A stretch of 64,000 nucleotides of DNA, taken from positions 1-64,000 of the forward strand of contig WYAU01000071.1 of assembly GCA_011525665.1 (NCBI GenBank), read 5' to 3'. This document shows positions 1-9,292 of this stretch, piece by piece. Each line of letters starts with the position of its first letter. Positions within the stretch are counted from its first letter, which is position 1. The position numbers were made by a program, and so were the translations under genes. This DNA is from Candidatus Brocadia sp. GTDB taxonomy: Bacteria > Planctomycetota > Brocadiia > Brocadiales > Brocadiaceae. The notes beneath the pieces were generated by a model. The model was not told where the DNA came from, searched no databases, and saw nothing but the letters and a program-made list of their open reading frames with translations.

Positions 1-790
1 CTTCAAGTAATTTGTTTTTGAAACGGTTTAACGAATTGAAATCAGTACTTAAATATTCTGAAACAGAATCAACAATTTGATTTAATGTTTCGCCCGATTG
101 TTGTCTTGCTTCCAATGAAAGATGATAGAGAAAAAGATTTGCCAGATTGCTTGTGTCAAGTTGTCTTTCGCTGCTTATGTGCACTTTCTGATGATTGTTT
201 TGGTGAGTTGTTTTTATCTCAACGCTCCATGTTCCTGACTGAAAATCCCTGATTTGCTTTTCTGGGCCAACCCAAGAATTAATAATGTTTAGAAAGTCAG
301 AATTAGATTGAAGAAACTTCCTCAGAAAATATATTTCACCGTAAAATCCCCTTTGTTCTTCCGGTGTTAGTCCTTGTTGTTTGAAACGTTCAAATAAGCT
401 TTGCCACTTGATTAAACGATTGGAGTAATTTTTCAAAATCGCTTTTATGTCAGATTCATTTATGACTGCTGCAAGAACATCAGCAACCAAGGTGTCAAAC
501 ACATCTTTGAATTGCTTGTCAACCAGAACAAGATTCAGCAATAAATATTTTGAATCATCAGGGTCGTAAATTTTATCAAACTTCAAACCTCTGAACTCAT
601 AGCGGAAATTAAATTCCTTACCGATTGTAAGCGGTGCTTTGAGAATAAGCATCCGGTGTGTTTCAGGAAATTTCACTCCCAGAAAAACATCACACTTACT
701 TGTGTCTGAATAACGCAACTTAAATAGTCCAGGCACTGCTGCACTGTTGGCTTCAAGTTGTGTCCATATTTGTTTAATCCGTTCCTTCAT
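1..790 (-). CDS. PD-(D/E)XK nuclease-like protein (DUF4420 type), partial
   Basis: Open frame from an ATG at 790 running off the left edge of the window, so only about 263 N-terminal residues are seen. Around residues 150-193 it has the order G-E (E152), R-D-F (D182) and V-E-I-K (E191, K193), which fits a PD-(D/E)XK active site. The region resembles the nuclease-fold protein family (DUF4420) found beside Z1 ATPases. Its start overlaps the end of the Z1 gene by 17 bases, so translation is probably coupled. By context it is the likely DNA-cutting subunit of the MORC/Z1/methyltransferase system. The C-terminus is not visible. Confidence is good for the operon link and moderate for the family. 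Confidence 0.75.
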   Translation of the reverse strand, partial: MKERIKQIWTQLEANSAAVPGLFKLRYSDTSKCDVFLGVKFPETHRMLILKAPLTIGKEFNFRYEFRGLKFDKIYDPDDSKYLLLNLVLVDKQFKDVFDTLVADVLAAVINESDIKAILKNYSNRLIKWQSLFERFKQQGLTPEEQRGFYGEIYFLRKFLQSNSDFLNIINSWVGPEKQIRDFQSGTWSVEIKTTHQNNHQKVHISSERQLDTSNLANLFLYHLSLEARQQSGETLNQIVDSVSEYLSTDFNSLNRFKNKLLE

Positions 791-3668
791 TTTCGTCTTG
801 TTGGTCAAGTTCATCAGGATATTCATATTCTTTCCTGAATTGTTGGTTCACTGCATATTCGATTTTCTCATCGTTCTCAATCTCAGGAAAGCTTACTGCA
901 ATACCTATAATTGGAATTTCACTGATTTTGCTCCGTTCCAACGTCTTAGGAGTTGCAGTGCTGTCAACTACATACTGACAATTTCCATTTAACGGATAAA
1001 TCAGCAACAATCCATTCTTGCTGTCACGCTGCCACTTGATTCTCTTTCTGCTTGGCAAATCTGGAATTTCATTTTTACCTTCTTCCTTGTAATCTGCTTC
1101 TGTCTGAGCTTTTGCTGCTTTTACTTCACCTTCTGTCAAGTCAATCAATTCGTGTCGGTGGTCTGTAATGTTGTATTTTGCGACCTCATAGTCCATCGGG
1201 TTATTGCTGATGTTTGTTCTGTCTGTAAGTCCAACTTTTTCCGTCAAGCCATTGAATGCAAATTCATCCTCTGGTTTTGCAGTTGAATTATTTATCAATG
1301 CAACAGTCCAGTTCACAAGGTTGTCTTTCTTGGTTTGCACGTTGATGTAATCTACAATCTTGTTTGTGTCAATCACTTCTTCACCAATTTTATATTTCTG
1401 TAGAAATGCAATAACCGCATTGAAATTGTTTTCTCCTTTCCACACAAACTTTTGCTTCTTGTTGTATTCGTTTACTGGTTTTTCAATTGGTTTTCCAAGT
1501 GAAGCGATTAACTCATTCGTTGCATCAAAATTTTTCTTGAAGCGGTTTTCATCAATTTTGAATTGATAGGTTTGCTCAAGTTTTCCTGAGTAACTCAGAT
1601 ACATAATTTTCTTGTATCGGAATTTGTTGGCAGCGGTAATTTTCAGAACTCCAGGATGAGTTCTTACCTTCAAGCCAAATTCTTTTGGAGTTTTCTTTAG
1701 AAGAAACATGTAGTCAAAATCTCTCCGCATTTCCTCTGATGCAATCGTTATGTGCTTATACCATCGTGTGAGTTCGTCACTCGTAAATATGCGACACAAG
1801 TCCATATATCCATGTCTGTAACCAAACCATCTGCCCATCTGCATGAGTGTGTCATACATTTTAGATGCACGCAAGTAGTAACTTACAGTCAGTCCTTCTA
1901 AAGTCAGACCTCTTGAAAGTTTGTTGCCACCAACCGCAATGACAGAAAGAAATTTTCCCTGCTGTTCTGAAAAGAAATAATCAAGCGGTGAAATGTTGTG
2001 GTACGTTAATCCTGCAATGTTTTTATCTCCGTGAACTGCTCTCACTTCCATTTTGGAAATGGCAGGGAAAATTTGCGGTTCAATTTCTTTCCAGTCAATC
2101 GCTGTGATTTCAGGGTCAGTGTAAATGTGTTTTTCCTTTATCACTTTCGCAGTGGTTGGAACAAATTCTTTTTTCCAGATTGCTTGCAGTTCTTTCATCA
2201 AATTACCCGACTTCATTTCAATTTGCTTCTGATAGAATTTCAGCTCAGCATCTACAAGCGTTGCAATTCTGTCTTGCCACACAATGAACCTTGAAATGTG
2301 AATGAGCATTGAGTTGTGAACATCAATTTGCTTTCTCACTCGTCTTGCTGCTGCTGAAAGAACAAAGCACTTAATCGCAGTCTTCAAACTATTTGGAAGT
2401 TCTTCCGGCAATGGATCGTTCTTTTTGTGTAAGTCTGGAACAAATGCTTCGTAATCTACTACTAAACGAATTACTGGCAAAGTTTCTTCGTTTTCATCAG
2501 ATGATGTGAGTGCAGGCAAACCAAAAACCTTTGCCGGACCAATGTAGTTTGAAGGTGCAGGAATGTTGATGATAAAATCTTTGGGAAATAAATCCTGACC
2601 AACAGTGAACTCATAATCTTTTATTGTGAGGTCAATTCCTTTGAACGATTGTTCTTCAAGAATCGGGATGAAAATATTTGCGAATGGTGTTGCTGTGTAG
2701 CCAACATAAGCACTCTGTTCAAACAAAGAGAGTAATGCTCTGATGTAGCCATTGATTGCAGAAACTTTTTCCTTGCTTACATTGATTGATGCATTGTCCG
2801 CTTCATCATCAATCAAAAGAAATGGAACATTGCGAATGATAATTTTCCCGTCTGGCTGCTTGTTTCCCCAAACTGCCAACCATGAAATCAGATTTTTCAG
2901 TATCGAACCATTCTTTTTTACCACGGCAACAATCGGGTCTGAACTTCTCAAATGAATTCCTGCCGACTGTGCAACCTTGCGGTTGAAATCACCGTTGAGA
3001 TGGCTTGAAGTCAAAGCATTTGCTGGAAGGTCAATCGGCTGATTGGTTTTGCTGTCAAGCGGATTGTAAAATCCAACTCCGATTTTATTTGTGTTTGAAT
3101 ACTGAAGTGAACGCTGACTGTTGAAGCCCAAAAAACCTTCGTCAATTCTTATTTGTGTCTGGCTTCTCAGTGAATCGTGCATACCTGCAAGAACAATTAT
3201 CAATTTGTAACCTGCATCTGCGGCTTTGTTTATCAGTCCAGTGTAGTTAGAAGTTTTTCCTGACTGAACCTGACCTACTACCATTCCTCTTTTGTCCCAT
3301 GCTCCAGGCGTAGAAGGATTTGCAATGCGGTCTAAAATATCGTCAGTCAGATTGTCAAGTTTGTTAATGGTGTCTGGTGCAATTTTCTTTTGCAGATAAC
3401 TGATGTAGCGATTCCAGAAGTTCCATTGAATGCTTGATTTCGCATCTTTCAGCCACGGAGTGTAACCTTCATCTGTGTCAAGTATTCTGTAATCCTCAGA
3501 GAAAACAGAAAATGTTGCAGCCAGATAATTGAAAAGAGTTTCCCTTTCTGAAACCAAGTCAGGAAAAATTTTCAGAACATTATCAATAGAACTGTTTATG
3601 TCCTGTGAAGAAGGATTTTTGATTTTCCTCAGAAGTTCAATGCAGATATTTTTTGCTTGTTCAATCAT
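774..3668 (-). CDS. Z1-domain superfamily II helicase-like ATPase
   Basis: 964 residues. A Walker A motif GQVQSGKTS lies at residues 132-140, a Walker B/DEAD-like motif IDDEAD at about 286-291 and a motif III-like YVGYTATPFAN at about 321-331. Further on, GGNKLSRGLTLEG and QMGRWFGYR match helicase motifs V and VI. This is the architecture of Z1 ATPases, which are found in restriction-like operons with MORC ATPases and are predicted to translocate on or remodel DNA. It starts two bases after the MORC gene ends and overlaps the next gene. The base composition is visibly AT-rich compared with the housekeeping genes further right, consistent with horizontal acquisition. Confidence 0.9.
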   Translation of the reverse strand: MIEQAKNICIELLRKIKNPSSQDINSSIDNVLKIFPDLVSERETLFNYLAATFSVFSEDYRILDTDEGYTPWLKDAKSSIQWNFWNRYISYLQKKIAPDTINKLDNLTDDILDRIANPSTPGAWDKRGMVVGQVQSGKTSNYTGLINKAADAGYKLIIVLAGMHDSLRSQTQIRIDEGFLGFNSQRSLQYSNTNKIGVGFYNPLDSKTNQPIDLPANALTSSHLNGDFNRKVAQSAGIHLRSSDPIVAVVKKNGSILKNLISWLAVWGNKQPDGKIIIRNVPFLLIDDEADNASINVSKEKVSAINGYIRALLSLFEQSAYVGYTATPFANIFIPILEEQSFKGIDLTIKDYEFTVGQDLFPKDFIINIPAPSNYIGPAKVFGLPALTSSDENEETLPVIRLVVDYEAFVPDLHKKNDPLPEELPNSLKTAIKCFVLSAAARRVRKQIDVHNSMLIHISRFIVWQDRIATLVDAELKFYQKQIEMKSGNLMKELQAIWKKEFVPTTAKVIKEKHIYTDPEITAIDWKEIEPQIFPAISKMEVRAVHGDKNIAGLTYHNISPLDYFFSEQQGKFLSVIAVGGNKLSRGLTLEGLTVSYYLRASKMYDTLMQMGRWFGYRHGYMDLCRIFTSDELTRWYKHITIASEEMRRDFDYMFLLKKTPKEFGLKVRTHPGVLKITAANKFRYKKIMYLSYSGKLEQTYQFKIDENRFKKNFDATNELIASLGKPIEKPVNEYNKKQKFVWKGENNFNAVIAFLQKYKIGEEVIDTNKIVDYINVQTKKDNLVNWTVALINNSTAKPEDEFAFNGLTEKVGLTDRTNISNNPMDYEVAKYNITDHRHELIDLTEGEVKAAKAQTEADYKEEGKNEIPDLPSRKRIKWQRDSKNGLLLIYPLNGNCQYVVDSTATPKTLERSKISEIPIIGIAVSFPEIENDEKIEYAVNQQFRKEYEYPDELDQQDENEGTD

Positions 3669-3670
3669 GA

Positions 3671-5200
3671 TCAGTCAAGATTTGCGATGTATTCAGGGTA
3701 ATGATTGAAAGGTTCAAGATTTACGATAACTGCCTTCGCTTCTTCTTTCGTCTTTCCCTGTTTTGTAAGTGAATCAAAAATGCTTTTCATCAGTGTCCAG
3801 ATGTCATCATGCTTTATTCCTTCAAATGGTTTTCCCTGTGCTTCTGGTTCTTCTGCTTCTCTGATGTAAATTGATTTTACCGGAATCGTTTCTTCAATAA
3901 ATTTCAGTAACGTATCAATTGCTTTGTCCGGTTTTTCTTCCGCTTGTTTTCTGATTTTCTCAATCAATGGATGTTCACGATTGATTTTGTAAAACCATTT
4001 GTCACCTCGCTTGTGGTCAATCCAAAGCGGAACGAACTTTTGTCCAGGATATGGCTTTACATTTTTTCCTTTATGTCTGTAAACTTCAACTGCCTGTGAT
4101 CTCACCTTACCTGCGTATGCTTTCAACTGGTCACGCAATGCAAGTGGTGGTCGTGCAATAGATTTCTTGATGTCAATCTGCCACTCTGAATCAAGATTGT
4201 TCGGAAGATTTATTTCTATCCGTGCAAGTTTGTAGTGTTCTTCTTTTCGGAACATTCCCAGCCAATCACTTGCAAGCAACAATCTTTCGTTTCGGTAGAT
4301 GTAAAAACCTTGCTGTTCATTCCAACCCTTCGGACCTTCTGCTTCTTTGAATTTGTCTTCACTAATTTTTGATTTGTGTGGCAGCACATAACCTTTCACA
4401 ATCACTTTTCCATTGTAAAAAGGTTCTTCTGGAAATCCTTGTGTTGCCGGTTCGTTTGGCAGAAATGGATTCCATGCTTCAACTGGTCTGTCCTGAAAGA
4501 AGATTTTTACTCTGCCGTTTTCAATGAAACGGTGAAACACCATTGCAAGATGTTTTTTTACATGTTTCATTATTTCAAGAAACTTGTCCAAAGCATTCTC
4601 ATCATTCTTTTGCAAATCTTTTACAAGCCGGTCAATGTCATTCCAGATTACAATTGTTCCAGACTTAACTGAGTTGATTTCATTTTCAAAATTTCCCTGT
4701 GGCAGATATTTTATTAATTCCCAATTGCATGTCTGTTTTACAAAATCTAAATCCCATGTCCAGAAAACAGGTTTGTAATTTTCTCTCTTGCTTATTACAG
4801 AAAGTTTTTTGCACTGAGAAAACGAAGCAGTCTTTAATCCTAAACCAAATCTTCCTAAATCTTTACGACTTCTGTCGTTTAGTGGATTTTTACTTCCAGG
4901 TCGCATTGCCTGAATCAGTTCTTCGTTGTCCATTCCATGTCCGTCATTTTTAACTGAAAGCCATGTACGAGAACCTTTCCATTCGAAATTTACCAAGATG
5001 TTTTTTGCTCCGGCTGATATTGAATTATCAATAATGTCAGCTATTGCAGCTTCAATGCTGTATCCGACAGCCCGAAAGGTTTCAATCATCGAAGATGCTT
5101 TTGGAATCGCTTCTACTGTTTGGTACTTTGTGTAATCGATAGACGATGTCATGTTTACAAAAGTTCTTTTATCATTGGGAATACTCGCTATCTTCTTCAT
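3671..5200 (-). CDS. MORC-like GHKL (Hsp90-type) ATPase
   Basis: 509 residues. The N-terminal GHKL nucleotide-binding fold is clear: N-box ADIIDNS at residues 54-60, DGHGM at 86-90 and the glycine-rich lid GRFGLGLKTAS at 117-127. Prokaryotic MORC/MutL-like ATPases of this kind sit in restriction-modification operons and are thought to act as ATP-driven clamps that couple methylation status to cleavage. The remaining 350 residues would contain the S5-like and effector regions. The ATG overlaps the stop of the methyltransferase gene in an ATGA arrangement, and the Z1 gene follows two bases after its stop, so all are one operon. Confidence 0.9.
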   Translation of the reverse strand: MKKIASIPNDKRTFVNMTSSIDYTKYQTVEAIPKASSMIETFRAVGYSIEAAIADIIDNSISAGAKNILVNFEWKGSRTWLSVKNDGHGMDNEELIQAMRPGSKNPLNDRSRKDLGRFGLGLKTASFSQCKKLSVISKRENYKPVFWTWDLDFVKQTCNWELIKYLPQGNFENEINSVKSGTIVIWNDIDRLVKDLQKNDENALDKFLEIMKHVKKHLAMVFHRFIENGRVKIFFQDRPVEAWNPFLPNEPATQGFPEEPFYNGKVIVKGYVLPHKSKISEDKFKEAEGPKGWNEQQGFYIYRNERLLLASDWLGMFRKEEHYKLARIEINLPNNLDSEWQIDIKKSIARPPLALRDQLKAYAGKVRSQAVEVYRHKGKNVKPYPGQKFVPLWIDHKRGDKWFYKINREHPLIEKIRKQAEEKPDKAIDTLLKFIEETIPVKSIYIREAEEPEAQGKPFEGIKHDDIWTLMKSIFDSLTKQGKTKEEAKAVIVNLEPFNHYPEYIANLD

Positions 5201-6441
5201 TTCAGATATTCTATCAGTAGTTTTGCCATTTTCTCTATCATAAGAGGTGGAACAGCATTTCCGATTTGTCTGAAAGCAGCAGTTCTGTTTTTCCCCTCTT
5301 TTATTCCCTCAAAATAATAATCGTCAGGAAATGACTGTAGCCTGGCAGCTTCCCGAACTGAGATTGAACGATTCTGTTCTATATCAGGATGAATGTAATA
5401 GTGTCCGTCTTTGGCAATATGTGCAACAACTGTTTGTGAATAAGGCATGTTATCAGCCACAACCTTGAATCTGTCGAGGAAAGCACTCCTGTTTTTGTGA
5501 GTTTTAAGCTTTTCCGGAAGGTCGTTATAATTAAGCCTTTCTTCGCTACTTTCCCATTTTTTGACAGCAATACGATAAATTTCTTTATCCTGCTCTGTGT
5601 GCGGCCTTGTAATGTGTTGCGTCAGGACGTCAAGACCATTTCTTATTCTTGCAAAGCTCAGATAATCATTGATTCCTTCAGCATATTCATAATATTTATC
5701 TTTGCCTTTCCCGTCACTTAATTTCGGTAAGTCATTAAAAATATTCCCAACCTTATATTCAACCCTGCTTTGACATTTTAGTTGGTCAAACGAAAAATTT
5801 ATATCCTTTTTCCATCCGATAATGATTACCCTTTTTCTGTTTTGAAGTACTCCAAATTCATTCGCATTTACAATAAATGGTTCAACTATATATCCAAAAC
5901 TCTTAAAATCTGCCTGAATATTCTTGAAATATTTCCCTTTTTCTGCTGAAAGCAATCCAAGTACATTCTCAAAAATAAATAACTTCGGGCTGTATTTTTT
6001 CAGGAATCTTCCATACTGGACGTACAGATGATTTCTTGGATCATCCCGCATTCCGTTTCTGTCTCTTGCCCGCCCTACTAAAGAATATGCCTGACATGGG
6101 GGGCCACCTACTATTATATCTATCTCTTTCCTGCCAGCGAGCTTTTCTATTATCTGAAAAATCTCAGAGTTGTTTTCATCAGCAATAGAAAGATTAATTA
6201 CAGATTCCAGAATATGGGAAGGAGTGACAGAATAGAGTTGATCTCTGTTTATTTCGCCTTTGAGGTATTTGATATAAACACCCAACTTATTATTCTCTTT
6301 GAGATGATGATATGCAAGTCTTGTCTTTAAAGTAAAACACGCGGCGGTATCTACTTCAATAAATGCCACAGGTTCAAAGCCCGCCCTTTTAAAACCTTCT
6401 GCGAAACCACCTGCTCCTGCAAATAAATCAATAAATCTCAT
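5197..6441 (-). CDS. DNA (cytosine-5-)-methyltransferase
   Basis: 414 residues with the standard C5-methyltransferase motifs in order: DLFAGAGG (motif I, SAM binding, residues 5-12), GGPPCQAYS (motif IV, catalytic Cys116), FENV (motif VI), QNRKR (motif VIII) and, near the C-terminus, RLQSFPDD and QIGNAVPP (motifs IX/X). It methylates cytosine at C5 within a recognition sequence that cannot be read from sequence. The target-recognition region between motifs VIII and IX is modest in size. It overlaps Vsr upstream and MORC downstream by four bases each. It probably marks host DNA as self for the MORC/Z1/nuclease complex. Confidence 0.95.
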   Translation of the reverse strand: MRFIDLFAGAGGFAEGFKRAGFEPVAFIEVDTAACFTLKTRLAYHHLKENNKLGVYIKYLKGEINRDQLYSVTPSHILESVINLSIADENNSEIFQIIEKLAGRKEIDIIVGGPPCQAYSLVGRARDRNGMRDDPRNHLYVQYGRFLKKYSPKLFIFENVLGLLSAEKGKYFKNIQADFKSFGYIVEPFIVNANEFGVLQNRKRVIIIGWKKDINFSFDQLKCQSRVEYKVGNIFNDLPKLSDGKGKDKYYEYAEGINDYLSFARIRNGLDVLTQHITRPHTEQDKEIYRIAVKKWESSEERLNYNDLPEKLKTHKNRSAFLDRFKVVADNMPYSQTVVAHIAKDGHYYIHPDIEQNRSISVREAARLQSFPDDYYFEGIKEGKNRTAAFRQIGNAVPPLMIEKMAKLLIEYLK

Positions 6442-6854
6442 CTTATTAATCTCGTTGCTAACTGATTCAGGGTTTTTTCCATGTTCTTGGGTCTTAGTTT
6501 ACACTCAAATACGGTCAAGATTTTCCAGCCCAGCTTTTTTAATTTGCCGGAGTTTTCGGTATCAAGCTGCTTGTTACGATTAATTTTATTCAGCCACCAT
6601 TTCGTCCGAGTTTTGGGTACTACAAAATATTTACAGCCCTCATGCCCATGCCAGAAACAGCCGTGAATAAATATAACTGTTTTATATTTTGGGAAAACAA
6701 GGTCTGGTTTGCCAGGTAATGTTTTATCGTAAAGTTTATATCTGAATCCATTCCCAAACAGGAATTTTCTGACGATGATTTCCGGCTTTGTGTCCTTGCT
6801 CCGGATCATGGACATATTATAACTTCTGGTCTTCTTGTTGTGAACGTCTGCCAT
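6438..6854 (-). CDS. vsr: Very short patch repair endonuclease (Vsr)
   Basis: 138 residues, the usual Vsr length. It contains PGKPDLVFPKYK with the catalytic Asp51, and HGCFWHGHEGC (residues 64-74), which supplies the conserved His and zinc-binding Cys/His residues. Vsr nicks at T:G mismatches made when 5-methylcytosine deaminates. Pairing it with a C5-methyltransferase is the classical arrangement, and the four-base overlap with that gene supports co-expression. It is the first gene of the operon as read on the minus strand. Confidence 0.93.
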   Translation of the reverse strand: MADVHNKKTRSYNMSMIRSKDTKPEIIVRKFLFGNGFRYKLYDKTLPGKPDLVFPKYKTVIFIHGCFWHGHEGCKYFVVPKTRTKWWLNKINRNKQLDTENSGKLKKLGWKILTVFECKLRPKNMEKTLNQLATRLIR

Positions 6855-6904
6855 GAATTTTATTGCTTACTTAAAAAGTTGCGGAATGGTCTGCTTTTTT
6901 TCTT

Positions 6905-7123
6905 TTACCTTTTTTGATGTTTCTTTTCAAAATATTCTTCTGCCTTCTTGTAAATTTCATCTACAGTCATCCCTTTAAATAGTTCTTCCTGAAGTTTCAC
7001 GGAATCTCTCTTTTCATAGGTAATCTGGGACAGAAATCTCATAGCATCAACTTCGCCCAGGTTTTTAAACAGAACGCTCAGTCCTTTCTTTCTTACTTCA
7101 AAATCACTTGTCATTTCAGTCAT
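6905..7123 (-). CDS. Small hypothetical protein, possible antitoxin-like
   Basis: 72 residues, charged, predicted mostly helical, with a C-terminal stretch rich in Lys and Glu. I recognise no catalytic motif. It lies just upstream of vsr on the same strand, and its frame is continuous with coding-looking sequence immediately upstream (before 7123), which itself looks like debris of a PIN-like toxin gene. It could be a small antitoxin or the first gene of the defence operon. The 50-base gap to vsr would permit co-transcription. Function unknown. Confidence 0.5.
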   Translation of the reverse strand: MTEMTSDFEVRKKGLSVLFKNLGEVDAMRFLSQITYEKRDSVKLQEELFKGMTVDEIYKKAEEYFEKKHQKR

Positions 7124-7124
7124 G

Positions 7125-7300
7125 TACCACCAGTTTTTAACATCCCATAAGCCTGAAACTAAAATAGCCTTGCAAGAAGGAGGCGCGGGTTTACATGCCT
7201 CACACTTGTTGCATCATATCCCTGATTCGAGAACCATCTTTCTACCTTTTGCCCACCCCCCTACGTCGATTAAGAATTTAAAGTTTTTTTTCTCCACCAT
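7125..7300 (-). pseudogene. Broken DUF5615 (PIN-like) toxin gene
   Basis: An ATG at 7300 overlaps the stop of the upstream DUF433 gene (TAATG). The frame begins like a DUF5615 protein, with FKFLIDVGG. A single-base shift in a run of six C at 7256-7261 (G on the coding strand) then moves to another frame that continues as QKVERWFSNQGYDATSVRHV, the expected next part of the family. The frame then stops, and the usual C-terminal acidic motif is absent. Toxin-like genes of this family normally follow DUF433 genes, which matches the layout. Either the gene is decayed or the run was miscounted in assembly; the lost C-terminus argues for decay. Confidence 0.7.
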
Positions 7301-7545
7301 TAACCACCTGAACCAACTTCAAATACCTGTTCTTCACTCACTAATTCAGCCGCATAGAGTAAAACGGCTTGAATGTCTTCAGGCTCTAAATCTGGATAAT
7401 CCTCAAGAAGCTCCTGGGTTGTAATTCCACCGGCTAATGCCTTCAAAATTTGCTCAACGGTAATTCTTAAACCTCTAATGGTTGGTTTGCCAACCATCAC
7501 TTCGGGATTAATGGTAATTCTGTCGAATAACTATTTGGTATTCAT
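7300..7545 (-). pseudogene. DUF433 antitoxin-like gene with an early stop
   Basis: The body is a clear DUF433 protein (GKPTIRGLRITVEQIL, then a DYPDLEPEDIQAVLLYAAE helix). Reading upstream in frame, the natural start appears to be the ATG at 7545, giving M-N-T-K, a TAG stop at codon 5, and then L-F-D-R-I-T-I-N-P-E-V, the normal family N-terminus. Translation could restart at the GTG/ATG near 7500, yielding about 66 residues without the first strand. DUF433 proteins are winged-helix-like and thought to be antitoxins for PIN-like DUF5615 partners. The partner just downstream is also broken. Confidence 0.75.
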
Positions 7546-7644
7546 TTTCCCTTCCTTCTTTTCGTACTTTTTCGTGTAATTAAATTTAAGTACACATTTT
7601 AAAGGTTTTAATTTATCGGAGATATTCTCATCAAGTACATTCAC
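7531..7644 (-). pseudogene. N-terminal remnant of a DUF5615 PIN-like toxin
   Basis: A GTG overlapping the stop codon of the DUF433 gene at 7641-7895 opens a 37-codon frame that begins V-N-V-L-D-E-N-I-S-D-K-L-K-P. This matches the start of PIN-like proteins (conserved aspartate in LDEN). It runs into unrelated sequence and ends at 7531, at the same TAG that interrupts the next DUF433 gene. Most of the toxin is missing. Position and overlap are those expected for the toxin partner. Confidence 0.55.
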
Positions 7645-7895
7645 GAGTCAGCCGTCTCCGCCATGAATTCCGTCGAATGAGTAATTAATGCCTCACGAGC
7701 CAGGCGAATGGCTTCAGCAATTGCATCTCTGGTCAGTTTTCCACGCCATTCTTCAATGATTGCCTCCCAGTCCATGCCATTGGCTATCTGGTCAAGTACG
7801 TCTGCAACCAAAATGCGCGTGCCGCGAAAAGTTGGCTCTCCATGACAGATATCAAGATCAGCCACGATGTATCGCCCTAATGATTTTGTTTTCAT
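7641..7895 (-). CDS. DUF433 antitoxin-like protein
   Basis: 84 residues from the ATG at 7895, chosen over an ATG at 7943 because a strong AGGAGGT ribosome-binding site lies seven bases upstream and family proteins begin this way. The DUF433 core is visible (DICHGEPTFRGTRILVADVL, then a helix with WEAIIEEW). It is followed immediately by the truncated PIN-like remnant. The gene itself looks intact. The family is generally treated as the antitoxin half of DUF433/DUF5615 modules; the role is inferred from that pairing. Confidence 0.8.
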   Translation of the reverse strand: MKTKSLGRYIVADLDICHGEPTFRGTRILVADVLDQIANGMDWEAIIEEWRGKLTRDAIAEAIRLAREALITHSTEFMAETADS

Positions 7896-8151
7896 AAAGT
7901 TACCTCCTGTATTACACCCTTTGGTATTACAAGTTCCGAACATAAATCTGTAAGAATATTCAGGTATCCAATCTTATTCAACAAGATTAATGGTGATGTA
8001 TTAGTAACCCACCGCCTATTCATGGGATATTTCTTCTTTTATTTCTTCAACGGTATACTGAAACGGAGAAACACCAAATTTCCCCAGCGAAAATATAAAT
8101 TCAGCCCGTGTGAGGCTGCTATTTCCGCCGCTTTTTCTCGTCGTTATCAAC

Positions 8152-8469
8152 CTAACCCACCATTATCCCCTTTTGTCTTATTTCATATATCAGTGGTATC
8201 CATGTGTCTTTTTCATAAGACTCCGAAGAAATTGGCACGGCCTCAATCCGGGGATCAATCCTCCATGCTAACTGCATAAGCAGTTTTCCTTCTTCGAATC
8301 TGTCCTTACCAAAATCGGGTGAAATAATGGCGATATCTATATCACTGCTGGTATGTTCTTTTCCGGATACATAAGAACCATAAAGTATAGCCTTTTCTAC
8401 TTTGATACCTCTTGCAGTCAATGCATCCACAAACTTTTTTATTATGTTTCTAATTTCCGGATCAACCAT
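8152..8469 (-). CDS. MNT-type nucleotidyltransferase (antitoxin of HEPN-MNT pair)
   Basis: 105 residues. The pol-beta nucleotidyltransferase signature LYGSYVSGKEHTSSDIDIAI contains the G-S motif and the D-x-D metal-binding pair. In HEPN-MNT modules the MNT protein neutralises the HEPN ribonuclease, in some characterised cases by adding AMP to it. The start overlaps the end of the HEPN gene by 28 bases, the usual toxin-first order for this class. A degraded copy of the first twenty codons of a related gene occurs at 12808-12866. Confidence 0.88.
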   Translation of the reverse strand: MVDPEIRNIIKKFVDALTARGIKVEKAILYGSYVSGKEHTSSDIDIAIISPDFGKDRFEEGKLLMQLAWRIDPRIEAVPISSESYEKDTWIPLIYEIRQKGIMVG

Positions 8470-8840
8470 TTATAAACATCCTCTATCTCTTCGAATTTTT
8501 TGAAAGCAAATCTTTCCGTGCATTTATTGTAAAAATCCTTCTTCTCTCCAGGATACCTCGATTCGATATGAAATTCCATATACTCTGCAAGTTGATCAAT
8601 GATCGATTCGGGTATTTCAATTTTTGCCTTTTTTGCGAGTAATATTAAGGCGTGGGTGTATGGGGCATGATCTCTTGTAGTCTTTACGACAAGTGCCTTC
8701 AATACCTTTTCAAGGGCAAGGTGACCAAAAAAAAGTGCATAGGGAAATCTCTTTGCCTCCAAAAGAGTTTTTCCTGTCTCAAGGTCATAAGCGGCAGTGT
8801 CTATCCAGTATTTAACAGTCTTATCAACATCAAAAGTCAC
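8442..8840 (-). CDS. HEPN domain protein (toxin of HEPN-MNT pair)
   Basis: 132 residues, all-helical. It has the HEPN core with helix FGHLALEKVLKALVVK and then TTRDHAPYTHAL, giving an R-x6-H motif close to the catalytic R-x4-6-H of HEPN ribonucleases. The start is a GTG at 8840 with a weak AGGAAAG site upstream. It overlaps the MNT gene. This is the only toxin-antitoxin pair in the left region in which both partners look complete. Confidence 0.85.
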   Translation of the reverse strand: MTFDVDKTVKYWIDTAAYDLETGKTLLEAKRFPYALFFGHLALEKVLKALVVKTTRDHAPYTHALILLAKKAKIEIPESIIDQLAEYMEFHIESRYPGEKKDFYNKCTERFAFKKFEEIEDVYKWLIRKLET

Positions 8841-9292
8841 AACTTTTCACTTTCCTGAACAATCCAATAAGGGAATTAAAATGAATTTATCCTGTATTTT
8901 TGGCACTGTAATTTTGTTTACTATGGAGTTAAAGCGGGATTTTACTGTATGTCAAACTTATATGCAACAAAAATGAAAAAGTCTTGCGTTATTGCAATAT
9001 TCTTACTCTTATAAAGAATAAAAATTTTTTATGCAAGTTTTTCACAATCCCCTTTACCCCCTTTTCGTTCGACTGAGCGTTCGTCTGAGCTCACGCCGAA
9101 GACTCACGACGAGGTCTAAGGGGAATTTGGTTGCGGTTACGCCGCGCCAGGTGCATTCTCATCTAAACCTCATTGTATTCTAATTTTTTAATAATTATCT
9201 TTGCATAATCAGGCATTTTCAGTTAACAAAAAGTTATTTTATAAGAATTCTATCCGATTTTTCATTAGCAAATATGAATATCAACATTTTCG
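8841..9292. other. Intergenic stretch without a recognisable gene
   Basis: About 450 bases with no supported reading frame. Most of it is AT-rich. In the middle (about 9049-9130) there is a GC-richer segment flanked by AATCCCCTT and AAGGGGAATTT, roughly inverted relative to each other, with internal short repeats of the GTTCG/GAGCTCACG kind. It looks like a dispersed non-coding repeat of the sort common in this window rather than a gene. Confidence 0.4.
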
